A stretch of 64,000 bases of DNA from Colletotrichum lupini (taxonomy: Eukaryota; Ascomycota; Sordariomycetes; Glomerellales; Glomerellaceae): contig NC_064675.1 in assembly GCF_023278565.1 (NCBI RefSeq), positions 1,674,001 through 1,738,000 of the forward strand. The letters are read 5' to 3'. Both the position numbers and the translations under genes were made by a program. Below the pieces are notes generated by a model. It was not told the origin of the DNA, made no database searches, and was given only the letters and a program-made list of their open reading frames with translations. Below, piece by piece: positions 45,741-58,100 of this stretch (within the stretch, counting starts at the first letter, position 1; every line of letters starts with the position of its first letter).

Positions 45741-46751
45741 ATAATAACCCCCCCTAGTTAAGGTAAGAGTCCCGTATATAATAGTAGGTACTTAGTTATT
45801 AGTAAATCCCTAGGTAAATTTCTAGCTAATTAGGGGCTAGAAATATTTCACTATATAATCGCTTTATTACTAGTTTAAATATTACGAGTTTTATATAATA
45901 AGGGAATATACTATTTTACGCTTTACTAAATTATTTTAAAAATATTTTTTAATTATATCTCTTCTTAATTATATTAAAATTTGCTTATTATAACCGATTC
46001 TATAGAATTATTCCTATAAGACTTATTTATTATATATAATAATAATATTATTTTAATACTTTTATTTTAGTAAAGCGAATTTAATTTCTTATAAAATGTC
46101 TAAGAAAATTTAGATTACGATAACGTATTTATTTTATATCCTAATCTCTATAAATATCGAGCTCCTATTTATAAAGAGTCGATTAAATAAGTAAGTATTA
46201 TATAAATTATACTTTTATACTAAATATTAGTATAATACTTAGGTTATAGATAATAATTCCGATAATTATATTATTATTTTTAATAATTTAAATATCCATA
46301 CTAAAACTTAAAATAACCGAGGTATTATTATGATATAATAGCTTTAATATATAGCCGGTATACCTAAGTTTCTTTTAACTATTAATAATAAAGTTGCGCT
46401 TATTATCTTAACTAAAGCTTTATTTATAAAAGAAATTGAGCGGCTATAGGATATAGTATATTTAACTTTTTATTTTTTAATATTAGGAATTATTAAAGAA
46501 TAGTAAATTTAATATAATACCTAACGAAGTATTATTAGTTTTTTAATAATTAGTATTATTTTAAGAAATATACTTATAATATAATACTATTATACTTATT
46601 AAAGTAGTAATGCCTGTTTATATATACCCTATAACGACTTTTATTATATAATTATTTTAAAAGACCTCGTTAAGAAGTATAATATATTACGAAATAGAGT
46701 TAAGATATTTAATATCATAAAAAAGATTATTAGGTAAGTCCGGTTATTTAA

Positions 46752-46795
46752 AAAACATTTTAGAAACGTTTTAGAAACGTTTTAAGAACATTTTT
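46752..46795. repeat. Short direct repeats of (a)aacgttttaga
   Basis: Four consecutive variants: aacattttag, aacgttttag, aacgttttaag and aacatttttaa, spaced 11-12 bp. Related motifs recur at 47924-47950 and as an inverted pair at 48424-48486. They may be subterminal repeats of a DNA transposon; this is inference. Confidence 0.6.
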
Positions 46796-48423
46796 AATCG
46801 TTTTCTTTTTAAATAAAGTACTATTTATGCTATATACGCTAGCTTTAAAAAAGGCGTTATATATTAAGAACAGAATTTAATATACTTCTTTAAACTAAGG
46901 AAGATATAATATAGTATATATATAAAATTACTTAATAAGATAATATAAATAACTTATAAAAGACTTAATAAGAGCTTATTAATCTTTAGTAATAGATCTT
47001 AGTATACCGAAATTCGTATCTTTTATAAAGACTTATAAATTATTACTTTTATTTAATTTTATTAGATTAGAAATATTATATATAATATATTAAAGTAGCT
47101 ATAGATAAAATGGATACGTAATTTATAAAGGAAAGGTGTTAAGAATGCTATATATTTATATCGAATTATTAAAAACGTCCTACTTATAATAAGCTTATTA
47201 AATATTTTATTAAGGGATAAGGCTAAGTTATTATTAACTAAATAAAACTTATTTTAAATTACTACTTAAACTTAAAATAATAAAGTGTTCCGTTAAATAT
47301 CGATACTTTATTTTAAAGGATATTAAGATAATACTATTTATTATCTTAACGTTTTATAATAAATATAACTATTCTTTATTATTACTAAATAAAACTTTAA
47401 AAGCTATTATTTAAAATATTTTTTAAGTTTTTTAAAGGATTAATAAACTAAGTATAAGTCTAAACGCTTTTTTTTAATCTCCTTAACTCTAAGAATTCCT
47501 AGTTAAGAATAAGGGGCGAATAATTATAAATATTTATTAAAGCTTTATAAAAATAGACTTTTTACGATATATTATTTATAAATAATAGATTTTTTAATTT
47601 CTTAGGGGAAGTTAGACCTTAGCTCTTATATTATAGTAGCAAAGAGAAGTAAATAAGCGAATATATATAAGTTTTTTTATAAATATAAAACATTAGCTAT
47701 TTGAATATTATCATAAGTATATAGTATATTTAGTATACGTACTAATTTAATACTAACTATATAGTTATTTACTTTTTTTAAGAGTAAGCGGAATAATAGA
47801 AGTTCGACGATATAAAGTCGTTTATAGTTAATATAAACTATAAATATATAAAAAGTATAGGTTAATAAGAAATTATTTAGGGCTAGTATAATTAGAATAG
47901 TGAAAAAGGTATATTATAATATTAGAAATGTTTTTGAAATGTTTCTTAACTTTTATTCTAAAATTACTAATATATTACTTATAAAGCTCTACCTCTTATA
48001 CGGGTCTATATAAATACCGAAACTATAAATATATATTACTATATATTTTAAGCTATGTTTAATATCTTAGAGCAAAAGTATTAAGTTTAGGTTTAATAAA
48101 AATACGTTTATAGAACTAGCCTTCTTAAAGTTACCTTAAATTAAGTAAATATAGTAATTAAGGGCTTAGGTAAATACCTTATTAAAAAGTTTAACCCTTA
48201 ATAAATATAGCTTACGTAGGTTTAAAACTATATATACCTATATTACGTATATTTTAAAAGAGGTATTAAAGAACTCTTAGGCAAAAATTATTTTCGTAGT
48301 ATAGATTTTTACTTATAATATATTAATATTTCTTCTAAAATATTAAATAGTACTTAACTATAACGAGCTATATAATATAATTTATCGTAAGTATTATATC
48401 TTACTATATATAGTTTATAGTAA

Positions 48424-48486
48424 AAACATTTTAGAAATATTTTAAAAGGGGAAAACGTTTCTAAAATATTTCTAAAATATTTCTTA
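48424..48486. repeat. Inverted repeat built from the aaacgttttag motif
   Basis: Left arm acattttagaaatatttta and right arm aaaacgtttctaaaatattt face each other across a short aaggggaa loop, so the region could fold into a hairpin. Confidence 0.6.
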
Positions 48487-50442
48487 TTAATGCCTTACCT
48501 AATTAATAATAACTTATTATTTTATAAAAAACTTTCTATAATATACTAACTAAGTAAAGTATAAACGAGAACTATATATTATAACCGGGTTCTATAATAA
48601 GATAATTAAGGTTTCTTTAAAAGACTAGCTTCTAATACTTAATAATATAAATATAGTTAAGATTTTTTACTTAGTTTTATATATTTAGACTAGCCGGTAT
48701 CTCCCTCTATTTATTATAATTAATAAGTACGTATTAATAATTAGCTATTATAAGTATTAGCTAACTTTAATAGTACTCATAACTAAGATTAGAATTTAAT
48801 ATTACGGGATTTTATAACGCGTTATAAGTATATTATAACTTTATATTAAAATACTAATATTATAAGCCGTTTGTAATATTTAATATAATATTAAAATATA
48901 TTTAAAATGCGCTTTAATAAATACTTATTAATTATTAAATTAGAAAGAAAGGTAAGAGATTAGGCTAAGAGTTTATAAATTAATATTAGAGAATTATTTT
49001 ATACTTAACAAAGAACTCGTAAGGATTTAGTTATTAATTAATAGAGTAGTTCTTAAGGCGAGAACTTTAGTAATTTTAGTTTTAATAATTATAATAATCT
49101 TAATAATACTTAGTCTTAACGCGGAGTAAGTATTTTATTTTTTAAAGTACTTTTTTTATTAAATAGAAGTCGAAACCCCCCGAGTTCCTTAGTACTTTAT
49201 AGTAATTTATAAAAATAAGCTATTTAATTATAAACGTAAATAAGCGTAAATTATTTTATATTTAAAAAATAATAAATAAGGGTTAATAAGATTTAAAAAG
49301 ATAAAAAATAAAAAGAATAGGAGTTTAAATTTAAATAAGAACGTAAAGAGTACGAGTTTTTAATAAACTAAGCCTATAAAGAGCGTAAGTTTATTATACA
49401 ATAAGATTACTTAAATAGAGTAATAAAAGTAAAAATAGCGCTTAATTAACGAAAATAAGAATAGGAAATAAGCTAGTAAAATAAAAGCTTTTAAAATATT
49501 TTATATTTATTTCTTCCTTAACTTTATTTTTATTTAAGTAATTTGAAATATTTCTTTTATAATATTAATATAAAATATAAATTAATATTTATAATATTTT
49601 ATTAAATTATAAATAAGAATGTTTTATAGGTTTTTTAAAATATTAATAATAAGAGAAATTATTTTTTTAATAAAGTAATCCGTTAAGGCCGTATTGTATA
49701 TTATGTATTAAAAAAAGCTAAGTATATTACGCTTTATACTTAATTACTAATTAAAATAACTCCTAACGTTTTATTACTTATTTAAAAAGCGAGTTATTCC
49801 TATTTTAATATATATAAAACCTCTTAATATTAGCTTATATAAGTAGCTAAATTTTATATTATATACTTCTTTTTATTGAATATTAGGAGACTCTTTATAT
49901 ATTTCTTTATATTTATAATAAGAATTAATAGGGACGTATAACGAATTAATACGGATATATAGCTTTTAGGGATATATAATATTTTTTATTTCTAATAAGT
50001 CTAAAAATTTATTATTAATATACTTAGGTTTTATTACTTTTCTTTAAAATACTTATCTTTTTTTTAAAAAACTTTATATAATTATATTTTGAGAGAGCTT
50101 TATTACGAAACTATTATTAATTTAATACGTTTTATATCCTCTTTTATTTTAAAGTTATATTAGTTTATATACTATAAAATAGATTTTTTAATAGCTTACG
50201 TACCGAGCTTATATTACTAAGCTTAATTTAATAACTTAAATAATTAAAACTATTCTATAAAATACTAACGCTCTAATAATAATAATATATTATTATTTTT
50301 TATTTTAAATTAAAGCTATATTAATATTACTTAGTTTTATAAAATTAACGATCCCTATATATATAATAACTTAATAAATAATATTTTATTTAAATTATTA
50401 TAAAAAACGTAATTATTATCTTATTATTTATATTAATATATT

Positions 50443-50887
50443 AAGAGGAATTAATATACTAGTATTATAAATTAATATATTAGCGTCGCTCTTATATTAG
50501 CATCGCTATTTCACTTTTTAATTAGTTTAAAAAAAATTATTAATATAATTAGATTTTATCAAATACTTATAAAGTATCCTAAGCCTTTATTTTTTTATTT
50601 TTCTTATATTTAAGTTATATTATTAAGCCTCGAAATTTAACTTATAGTATTTAGTTATAATAGTTTTTATAATTAGAATTAAAAACGTTTTTTAAAACTA
50701 ATTTTAAAATAATACTTTTATTAAAAAGCTTCCCCTTTTATAAAAACGATTATTAATTAATTACGGCCTCTTATTATTATCTAACTAATTATTATTAAGA
50801 ATTAATATACTAATATTATAAATTAATATACTAATATCGCTCTTATATTAATATTATTATTTTACTTTTTAATTAGTTTAAAAAATA
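50443..50887. repeat. Pair of 90-bp direct repeats
   Basis: 50443-50536 and 50797-50887 are near-identical (shared attaatatacta, cgctcttatatta, actttttaattagttt) and lie in the same orientation 354 bp apart. They may be ends of a small element, or a local duplication. Confidence 0.7.
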
Positions 50888-52500
50888 ATACCTCCCTATA
50901 AAAGTAATAAGAGTAACTATATTAATATAACTATTTTTATTATCCTCTCTAACCTAAGTTCTAATTTAAAATTTTTAAAAATAAGAATAATATTATAACT
51001 TACGTACTCGTTTAGAATTACTATATTACTTATTTAAAATTTATAAATCTTAAATTAGTTAATAATATAAGCTTTTATAAATTTTAAATAAATAAGGCTT
51101 TTTCTTATTATATACTTAAAATATATAAAAAGTAAATTATAATAACGTCTACCTAACTACCTCTTTTAATATAATTATAATAATTTATTATTATTATAAA
51201 CTACTTTTTATTAACTCCATTTTTTTAAATACTAAGCTATATTAACCGTTTATTTATATAATTCCCTATTATCCCTCCCTTATTAAGAATATTAAACTAG
51301 CTCTTTATTTATTACTAAGATAAGCTTAATATTTAATTTCAATTTAGCTCACTTATTTTTTTTATAAACCTAACTAATATCGACTTATTTTTATTCCTAA
51401 GTAAATAGCTTTACTTTTTATTACTTATACTTTAATTATTATAAATAATATAAACTTAACTAGCTAATTAGCCTTTTTTAAATAAGGCTAGTTATAATAA
51501 AATAAGCTATACTATACTCTTTAGCTTATTATAAAAAGATAAAGTAATCTTAAGGTTAAGGATTTAGTAATATAAATTTAAAAAAGACGTTTTTTAAAAA
51601 CGCTACCGAGGGTATACTTCTTATTTATTAAAAATAGCTAAATTTAATATTTTAAAATAGATCTTATAATAATATAAAATACTTAGCTTAATTAAAACAA
51701 TATAATTTAGATTATAAAATCTAAAGAGTTTTAAAATAGCTTCTTATTAAATAATATTACTTTTTTTATAAACCGGCCTTATATTTTAATTAAAATAAGA
51801 TATTTTAAAAAAAGTATTATTTAAAATTTACTTAGGTATTTAAAATAAGTACTTATATATTCTTAATTTATAAATACCTCGTTTTTTGTATAAGCTTAGT
51901 AAAAGCGTAGCTCTTAATTATTAATTATATTTTATATAACGTTAATAAGTTAATATAAATAACTAAGACTATTTAAAAAATAACTTTTAATATTATTATT
52001 ATTTAACTTAGTATTAAAAATAATATAAATACTAAAGTTCTAATATTTTTAAATAAAATAACGGGCTTATTATACTCTTAAAAATAAGTATATTACGTAA
52101 AAGTACTAAAAGATTAGGTATTAATTATTAAACTTTTTATAAAGCTTAGTCTAAGCTTTTTTAAAAATATACTTAGTTTTAATAAAAATAATAAGTTTTT
52201 ATATTATAAAGACCTTATAATATATATAAAGGGGGGGCTTATTAATAAATATATTAATATAAGCCTTATTTTTATTACTTAGTATAGTTATTATTTATAT
52301 TAATAACTAATATTCCTCGTTATTAAACCTATTATTATCATTATTATAACTACGGTCCTTAACTTATTTTTACTTAGCCTTAAGTATAATATTAAACTTA
52401 ATATAATAAATATAAAATTATTATTAAATATTTAAGAACTACTTATTTAGTATAGCCTTTATTTATTTATTATAATTTATAATAATAATAATAAAATAAC

Positions 52501-53856
52501 GGACTAAGTCTTAGTTTATAAATTAGTAAACGAGAAGTCGCTGCTTCCGCTCCTGGTTTGGCGGCACGTTCCAATCGGGCATGGCGCCCACGCCGCTTTG
52601 CACGTGCACCCCTGCCCGTGCTAATTGACGCCGCCCTTAAATACGGCGTTGCCCTCCTCTCGACGTCAACCTTTTGTACCATCTACCTTTCCCTCCCAAT
52701 ATTTTCACGAGAAATCCATCGCTCGGGTTTCCTGCTTCTCCTGAGTCGTACCCTTGCTCGAGGGTAGTGTGGCTCTTGTCTCTTACGTTGCTACCTTGCT
52801 CAGTCACGCCGCTATCTCGCCTCCAGCTCTCTCCCCGTGTCGAGACGTTCCAGACGACCTAGGCGCCTTCCTCTCCAGCTCCGTCTGCTCTAGGTCTGAC
52901 CCGAAGTCTCATCCCTATGAACTTGTTCTGACTCAAGAGTAGGAGGTCCGGACGGTCGTGAACCGGAGTTGGAGGTCGGGCTGAGTGTTTTACAACGGGA
53001 GGCAGAGTGAAGAGTACCGTCATGCGCTGTTGTAACCCACTCTCTGCTGGTGACTTTGCGATGGGTTGCTGAGTCTTGCATATCTCAGTGCCTCGGACGC
53101 ATCTCGCGCAATGACCTAGGTTCGCTGCCAGTCACAACCTACCCCCTGTTCACCAGGCGCCAGCTTGATGACGCAAGGAGGCTGGTCAGACAGTCTTGCC
53201 TTGAACTCAGTGCCTGGACTGACCTCGATTATTTCCGTGTCTGGCTCCTTAGTCACCTTCGGACCGACTCTCAAGATGCGCGCGCTGAATGCCTATTGCG
53301 GCACGAGCCTCTTGATATGGATGCATCATGACGGTTACTGCATGGCGCTTCATGCGTGTCTGCCTTGCGCTTCAGCCTAGCCAGCATCCCTCCTGCTCAG
53401 CGCATGACACCTCGGGCAAACGGAATGGCAGTTCAAACGGCGATATGACCTATTCAGCGCTCAAGATGGCATACCATGCCTTATCAGGTCGTCGGCTACT
53501 CCGAGAACTACTGCGAGATGCATACGGGACTTTGGGGGGCCGGTCTCAGGTTGAGTAGCATCCATCAGGGCGTATACTTCTGGCGACTGCTGATTGGCAA
53601 CAATACGACACTGTCTACGAACAGTGGGGAACGGATGTGCCTGGACAGTCCAGGCATCGTATGCGTAGATATCGGCGTTCAGAGTGTACCTCTTGGCGTG
53701 CTCGCTGTTCTGCTTCGCAGACAACACGGAAGCGTTAATGCATTGCACTCGTCGTTGAGCATCGACTACTTAAACGAGAGCGTCTGGCTGATAGACTTCG
53801 ACACTCTCATCTTCTCAAACATCAGACTTTTGGAGCTCTCCAACGTTTAACCCAAA
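52501..53856. other. Upstream region of the AT-hook/Myb-like gene
   Basis: About 1.35 kb of normal GC content after the AT-rich block. It has a CT-rich segment with a TTAAATAC motif (about 52636) and several overlapping open frames (53050-53331, 53165-53380, 53476-53850) in different phases. The 124-codon frame at 53476-53850 ends just before the start of the 596-aa protein; I see no domain or splice signals to support it. Long leader or promoter is the simplest reading. Confidence 0.45.
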
Positions 53857-55647
53857 ATGCCCATCAATCTTGACAACATTTCATTTTACTCGGCTCCAGC
53901 GCAAGCTGTGCGTTCATTGGCAGCCCGAAGCACAACAAGACAGACTCTCAGTCCTTCCTGTTCTGTGATGGGAAGAACCGCGATCCCTCCTTCAGACGAC
54001 ACAACGACCACGCCCGATCAGATCAAGAGTCATCGTGACAAGAACCCAATCGTGTCCTCCCAATCCCTTCCGCAGTCAAATGTCGAGGGCAAAGTCAATT
54101 CAAATGATAAGCCGTATCTGCGGATTGAACGCTGCCCAGGGTCTGGCGATATGGGCCACAGCTCAGCCAAGAAGCCTGTGACAGTGGACTTCAATACGCG
54201 CGAGAATTCGCCTGAGACGGCGGCTTGGTCTGCCAACTGTCTACCAGTCTCGGCGCATTCGTTGCCATCCGAGGCATTCACGGCGGCAATGCTTCCTTCG
54301 CACCCAGATCCAGGTCCCCAAGCTGCCAACAACACAGCCGACCAGGCTCTCCCTCAAAAGTCGACTAAGAATGCATCGACTGTCAGCTCAGAGACCTCTG
54401 CCCCAGAAAGCAGTCCGCCCTACACCGAGAATATTCCCCAAGTGAGTCAAGCAGCCGATGACGACTTGACGGTCTGGCTGCAACATCAACAAGTCGTGCC
54501 ATCCAGCAGCGCGGAAATTGGAGAGGCCTCAGAATCCCCGAGAGGGCCTGCTGAAAAGTCTGGCACGATGCCAAGCCCGGCGTTGGCCGAAAGTAGGCTG
54601 CCGTTCTCTAGTTTGGCATCCGTAGGCCAAGACACGCCATGTAACGCCGAAACTTACACACGCCAACCCCTTTCCGGACAAGAGACTCCCGATCCGTGGC
54701 CAAATGTTGGTGTTAAAGAAAGTAGTCCCAGCTCAACCGACCGAAGCGAGCCGCTGATCACAGAAACGGCACTTCATCGCAGCAATTGTTCATCTTCACC
54801 CGACGAAATGCACCTGGATGCTGAGACGACAGCATCAGATGCTCCTCCTGTACACTTATCTCGAGTCCGTCGCCGAGCTCGCAAATCACGACTACCAGCG
54901 GGCGCTTATGCTGAAGTCGATTCGGACCCGGAATCTAGCGATGAGGATGGCGCTCATGGAACCAACGAGGACTGCTTCGGAGATCAAGCCAACCCTGACA
55001 GAATCCGGCGAAGGTCCCAGGGCTGTGAGGACAATTCTGACCAACGCGGTCGGCCAAAACCCAAACGTCGTAAAATAAACTCCCAGGAGACTGTTGGCAC
55101 TAGCAGGGCTCTGAGATCACGGGACACATCATCGCATTTAGCATTGAAACCAAGACGAAGGTCAGAGCGGGCTACAAAACGATCAGGCATCAGTGGAGTT
55201 CTGACCTCGCCAGTCTCTCCTGCTTCTACCGATAACGAAATAGATCCCAGATCCTTCTTTGGGCAATACGATGAGTGGCCTCTCAAGAATCCAGTCCTGA
55301 AGCGCACCACAGATGGATTTGTAACGACATTTCAACTGCAATGGGAGCAGCCGTCCACAGAAGGACAACAAACGCATTGCTATCCCTCAGTTGGTCGGCC
55401 TTCAGGTTCTTCGATGCAGAGACGAAAGCCTGCGAGGCGATCTGCCAAGTCCAGACGACCGTTTTCAGAACAAGAGAATAGACTTTTGATTCAACTGAAA
55501 GGACAGGGTCTTTCATGGAGGGAGATCCACAACGATTTCTCGAGCTACTTCCCGGGCCGGTCTCTCGCGACGCTGCAAGTCCACTTCTCTCAGAAGCTGA
55601 ATAGGACGAGAGAAAAGGGCTTGGTTAGGTGCGATGCATGCATGTAA
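53857..55647 (+). CDS. AT-hook and Myb/SANT-like DNA-binding protein
   Basis: A probable nuclear protein, 596 aa in one exon. Residues 1-330 are disordered and rich in Ser, Pro and Thr. A basic patch (RVRRRARKSR, 336-345) is followed by an acidic Ser stretch (DSDPESSDEDG). An AT-hook core, RGRPKPKRRK, is at 397-406. A conserved-looking segment, FFGQYDEWPLKNPVLKR, is at 467-483. A C-terminal Myb/SANT-like helix set runs about 532-582: RRPFSEQENRLLIQLKGQGL, then SWREI, FPGRSLATLQVHFSQKL. I recall this last arrangement (FPGRS-x-TLQVH) from many fungal Myb-like proteins. The start at 53857 is in a good context (aaaATGccc). The protein may bind AT-rich DNA, which is suggestive given its neighbours. 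The gene is bounded on both sides by RIP-mutated blocks yet intact. Confidence 0.85.
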   Translation: MPINLDNISFYSAPAQAVRSLAARSTTRQTLSPSCSVMGRTAIPPSDDTTTTPDQIKSHRDKNPIVSSQSLPQSNVEGKVNSNDKPYLRIERCPGSGDMGHSSAKKPVTVDFNTRENSPETAAWSANCLPVSAHSLPSEAFTAAMLPSHPDPGPQAANNTADQALPQKSTKNASTVSSETSAPESSPPYTENIPQVSQAADDDLTVWLQHQQVVPSSSAEIGEASESPRGPAEKSGTMPSPALAESRLPFSSLASVGQDTPCNAETYTRQPLSGQETPDPWPNVGVKESSPSSTDRSEPLITETALHRSNCSSSPDEMHLDAETTASDAPPVHLSRVRRRARKSRLPAGAYAEVDSDPESSDEDGAHGTNEDCFGDQANPDRIRRRSQGCEDNSDQRGRPKPKRRKINSQETVGTSRALRSRDTSSHLALKPRRRSERATKRSGISGVLTSPVSPASTDNEIDPRSFFGQYDEWPLKNPVLKRTTDGFVTTFQLQWEQPSTEGQQTHCYPSVGRPSGSSMQRRKPARRSAKSRRPFSEQENRLLIQLKGQGLSWREIHNDFSSYFPGRSLATLQVHFSQKLNRTREKGLVRCDACM

Positions 55648-57239
55648 ATGATTCGATGGATTGAGAGAATGGTAATGGACTTGGACATGTAAGAAGAAAT
55701 ATATTGTAGGCCTTGAAATGGTGTGTCAGCTGGCGTTACACTTCTCGATTATCACCCTCAAAAGTTTGCGGTGTCAGGGAAACCAGGCGGTGGGTATCTC
55801 ATGATGGTCGATGTCCAAAGATGCTGTCCACTTGATTCGAGCCCCGTAGTAATCCGGGTAGTTGTGGAGGCCAAGTTTGTATCCGGATACCTTGGAGAGC
55901 TGAAGACATTTACATACCTGACTCGAGTCGAAGTCACGGAGCTTTTTTCAACGGGAAGAGGCGCTAATGGGCGCCGTTCATCTATTAGGTAACAGCTAGT
56001 AAAGGCAACAACTTGGAAGGTTTTGCCAGAACGTTGACAAGCTGAAAATGTTTCACTCCCTCACCTTATCGTGGACTACCCCCATGTATACAGACGCAAA
56101 AGGTGGTGATAAAGAAGTGCAATGCTTTAACAACAATACGAGACAGTTCTATTACCACATTATGCTACTCGCCCTTATCGGACACCGATGATCGCCCAGG
56201 GCCTCCTCCGCTATGTTGCACTCCAGTTCGACATGTCAGAACCTTCCTCCTGATCGACACCAGGAAATATTCGTAGGGCGAAGACCACCAACACTAGGTT
56301 ACTCTCGATTAGGGCCGTGAAGTTGCAAAAATGCAGGGAGCTCAGGTCATCCGCAATATGTGTCTCGAAGCTTTGTGAATAGAGTTCGGATCCAGAGATA
56401 TCGCGTGGAAGACTGAGATGTGACAAAGAGGTGGTTGCAGTTATTTGAATTTCACCTTTCGCTACAATGACTCGCAAACATCGAGTGGCAAGGCGGCGTC
56501 AGTAAAAACGCCCTAGCTTTGCATCACGCTGTCCGCAAATACCGCTACCGTGGGCCACCACCAAAGTGCTCATGTGGGACTTTTGGTTTCCACCATCTTA
56601 CTCATGGGCGGCTCTGACTAGACCGTGTTCCTGCCACTAAGGCTTTGGCTGTATGATGACCAACTTAAACTCCGCTGTGGACTCGAATGGTTTCTTTCAC
56701 AGAATAGCGTTTGCGTTTTTGAGATTGCTTTTGATCAAGGGCTTTTCCTTGCTAATATGCTTGGTACACTGACTCAGCCCCTTTCTGGTCACGGCGCAGA
56801 CCTGAGTACGAGTCATAGAGGCGCTCGAGGCCAAGTTACCTCTTTGCAGGCAATAAATCAGGTTTCACGATCCCAGAGTAGCGTTGAGCATGCGTCGTCT
56901 CCTTAGCACTAACGGTAAATTTGTGCCATTTCTATTGGCGCCTCACAACAAGCCTGACCTTCATCGAGCCCGGGCCAAGGACAGACTTCCATAGCTTCTT
57001 CGGCAATCAACTTGGTATCAGATCTCCCGATTATTTTCAGCTATCTTCACTGAGAACCTCCTGACAAGATTATGCTTGATCACCGAAGCCTTACGTACCT
57101 TGAGACTTACAGACATAGCTTCAGGGAAGCCATCTATGACCACGACACTGTTTATTTAGCATCGCAGTCTTAACTTCTGTTAACATATCACTACGACTAG
57201 CTGGCCGTAATACTTGGCGGCTGCTTTGCGCTTATTTAG
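55648..57239. other. Intergenic stretch, no gene recognised
   Basis: About 1.6 kb of normal composition between the Myb-like gene and the next repeat block. Short open frames (55723-55992 +, 56211-56477 -, 56625-56906 +) have no recognisable domain. The boundary to RIP-like sequence is near 57230. Confidence 0.5.
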
Positions 57240-58100
57240 TATAACCCGGAAATTATGTTATCCTAGAAGGGTTCTGAATTCCCGGCGCCGGAGTTATCGA
57301 AACCTACGGCATTATAATAGAACATGCAATACCGTTTATCGTCCTTCTTAGTAAGGGTAATTAGCATTAGTAATATACGGTACTCTTTAGTTAAAAAGGA
57401 ATTCCTAGAGCCCGATCTTTTTCGTACGTATTTAAACTAAGAGTACGCTTTAGCGTTTACTAAGGCCTTCGTAGAGTTCGAGGACCTTTTTTATTAGCTT
57501 CGGCATAAGATAGAACGTTATCCTTCCTCGCGTCTCGGTTCCTTAATTAGTTTACTATACATAATAAGACTATTTATATAATTATATTTTAATTATTAAC
57601 CTAAGCTTAAATAGGCCTCTCGGCTTTTTTACCCTAGTACTTAGCTATCCGTTCGGTCTCTATCCCGTTACCTCTTTAGTAACGATATCTACTACTTTAT
57701 TACCCTAAATACCGACGTAAGCTAGTACTTACCGGACCTCGACGTCGAGCCCTTGTTTATAGAGAGCTTATATCCTCTTTATAATAATTTTAAAAAAGTA
57801 CGCGCCGGGTTTTCCTTTTAATTTAGCTAATAATCTAATAATAGCCTAGTTATTAGTATATATAAAGACTTTGCTTTAGTAGTTCCCATTTCCCTTGTTT
57901 TCTTATACTATCTCGAGAGCTATAATAATACCCTATAGCTCTCCCGCGTAGATTATAAATATTATATTATCTCTTATATAAGATTTCTTTATTTTCTATA
58001 TAGTTATATAGACTATAGCGGCCCTGATCTAACCGTCGATGCTACTGCCGTTAGTATAAATGTGTACTGCGTTAGTAATCTATTCTAAATATTGTTTATG
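57240..58100 (-). mobile_element. LINE (Tad1/I-like) C-terminal remnant, RIP-mutated
   Basis: On the minus strand, the end of a non-LTR retrotransposon polyprotein can be read. HIYTNGSSIDG at 58062 downward matches the first RNase H motif of LINEs (family ..IYTDGSG..DG..GAAAV, with Asp to Asn here), followed by a stop and AAIVYI. Further down, at about 57280-57450, RTKKIGL, FLFN, RVPYI and TVLHVLL match the C-terminal Cys/His segment after RNase H. Stops interrupt it repeatedly. The upstream part of the element should lie at higher coordinates, but 58.2-58.8 kb is of different composition and I could not trace reverse transcriptase with confidence. Confidence 0.75.

Larger units (their letters stand above)
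45741..52500. repeat. Extremely AT-rich RIP-mutated block, unclassified
   Basis: About 6.8 kb with almost no G/C runs, almost no CA or TG, and no intact open frame longer than a few dozen codons. It starts at aataaccccccccta after the mannitol dehydrogenase promoter and ends at a (taa)n run (52468-52496). It includes a stretch (49676-49880) resembling the first part of the 1.2 kb insertion in copia copy 1, a 90-bp direct repeat, and repeated gaaacgttttag-type motifs. I could not read any transposon protein with confidence. More than one element is probably present. Confidence 0.75.

Noticed and set aside
45741..52500. AT-rich block as a centromere
   Set aside because: Composition alone would allow it, but the block is under 7 kb, is bounded by genes and is like other RIP-mutated repeats here; nothing specific supports a centromere.
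53476..53850. 124-codon open frame just upstream of the Myb-like gene
   Set aside because: No domain, poor start context and overlap with other open frames in different phases; likely leader or promoter sequence.
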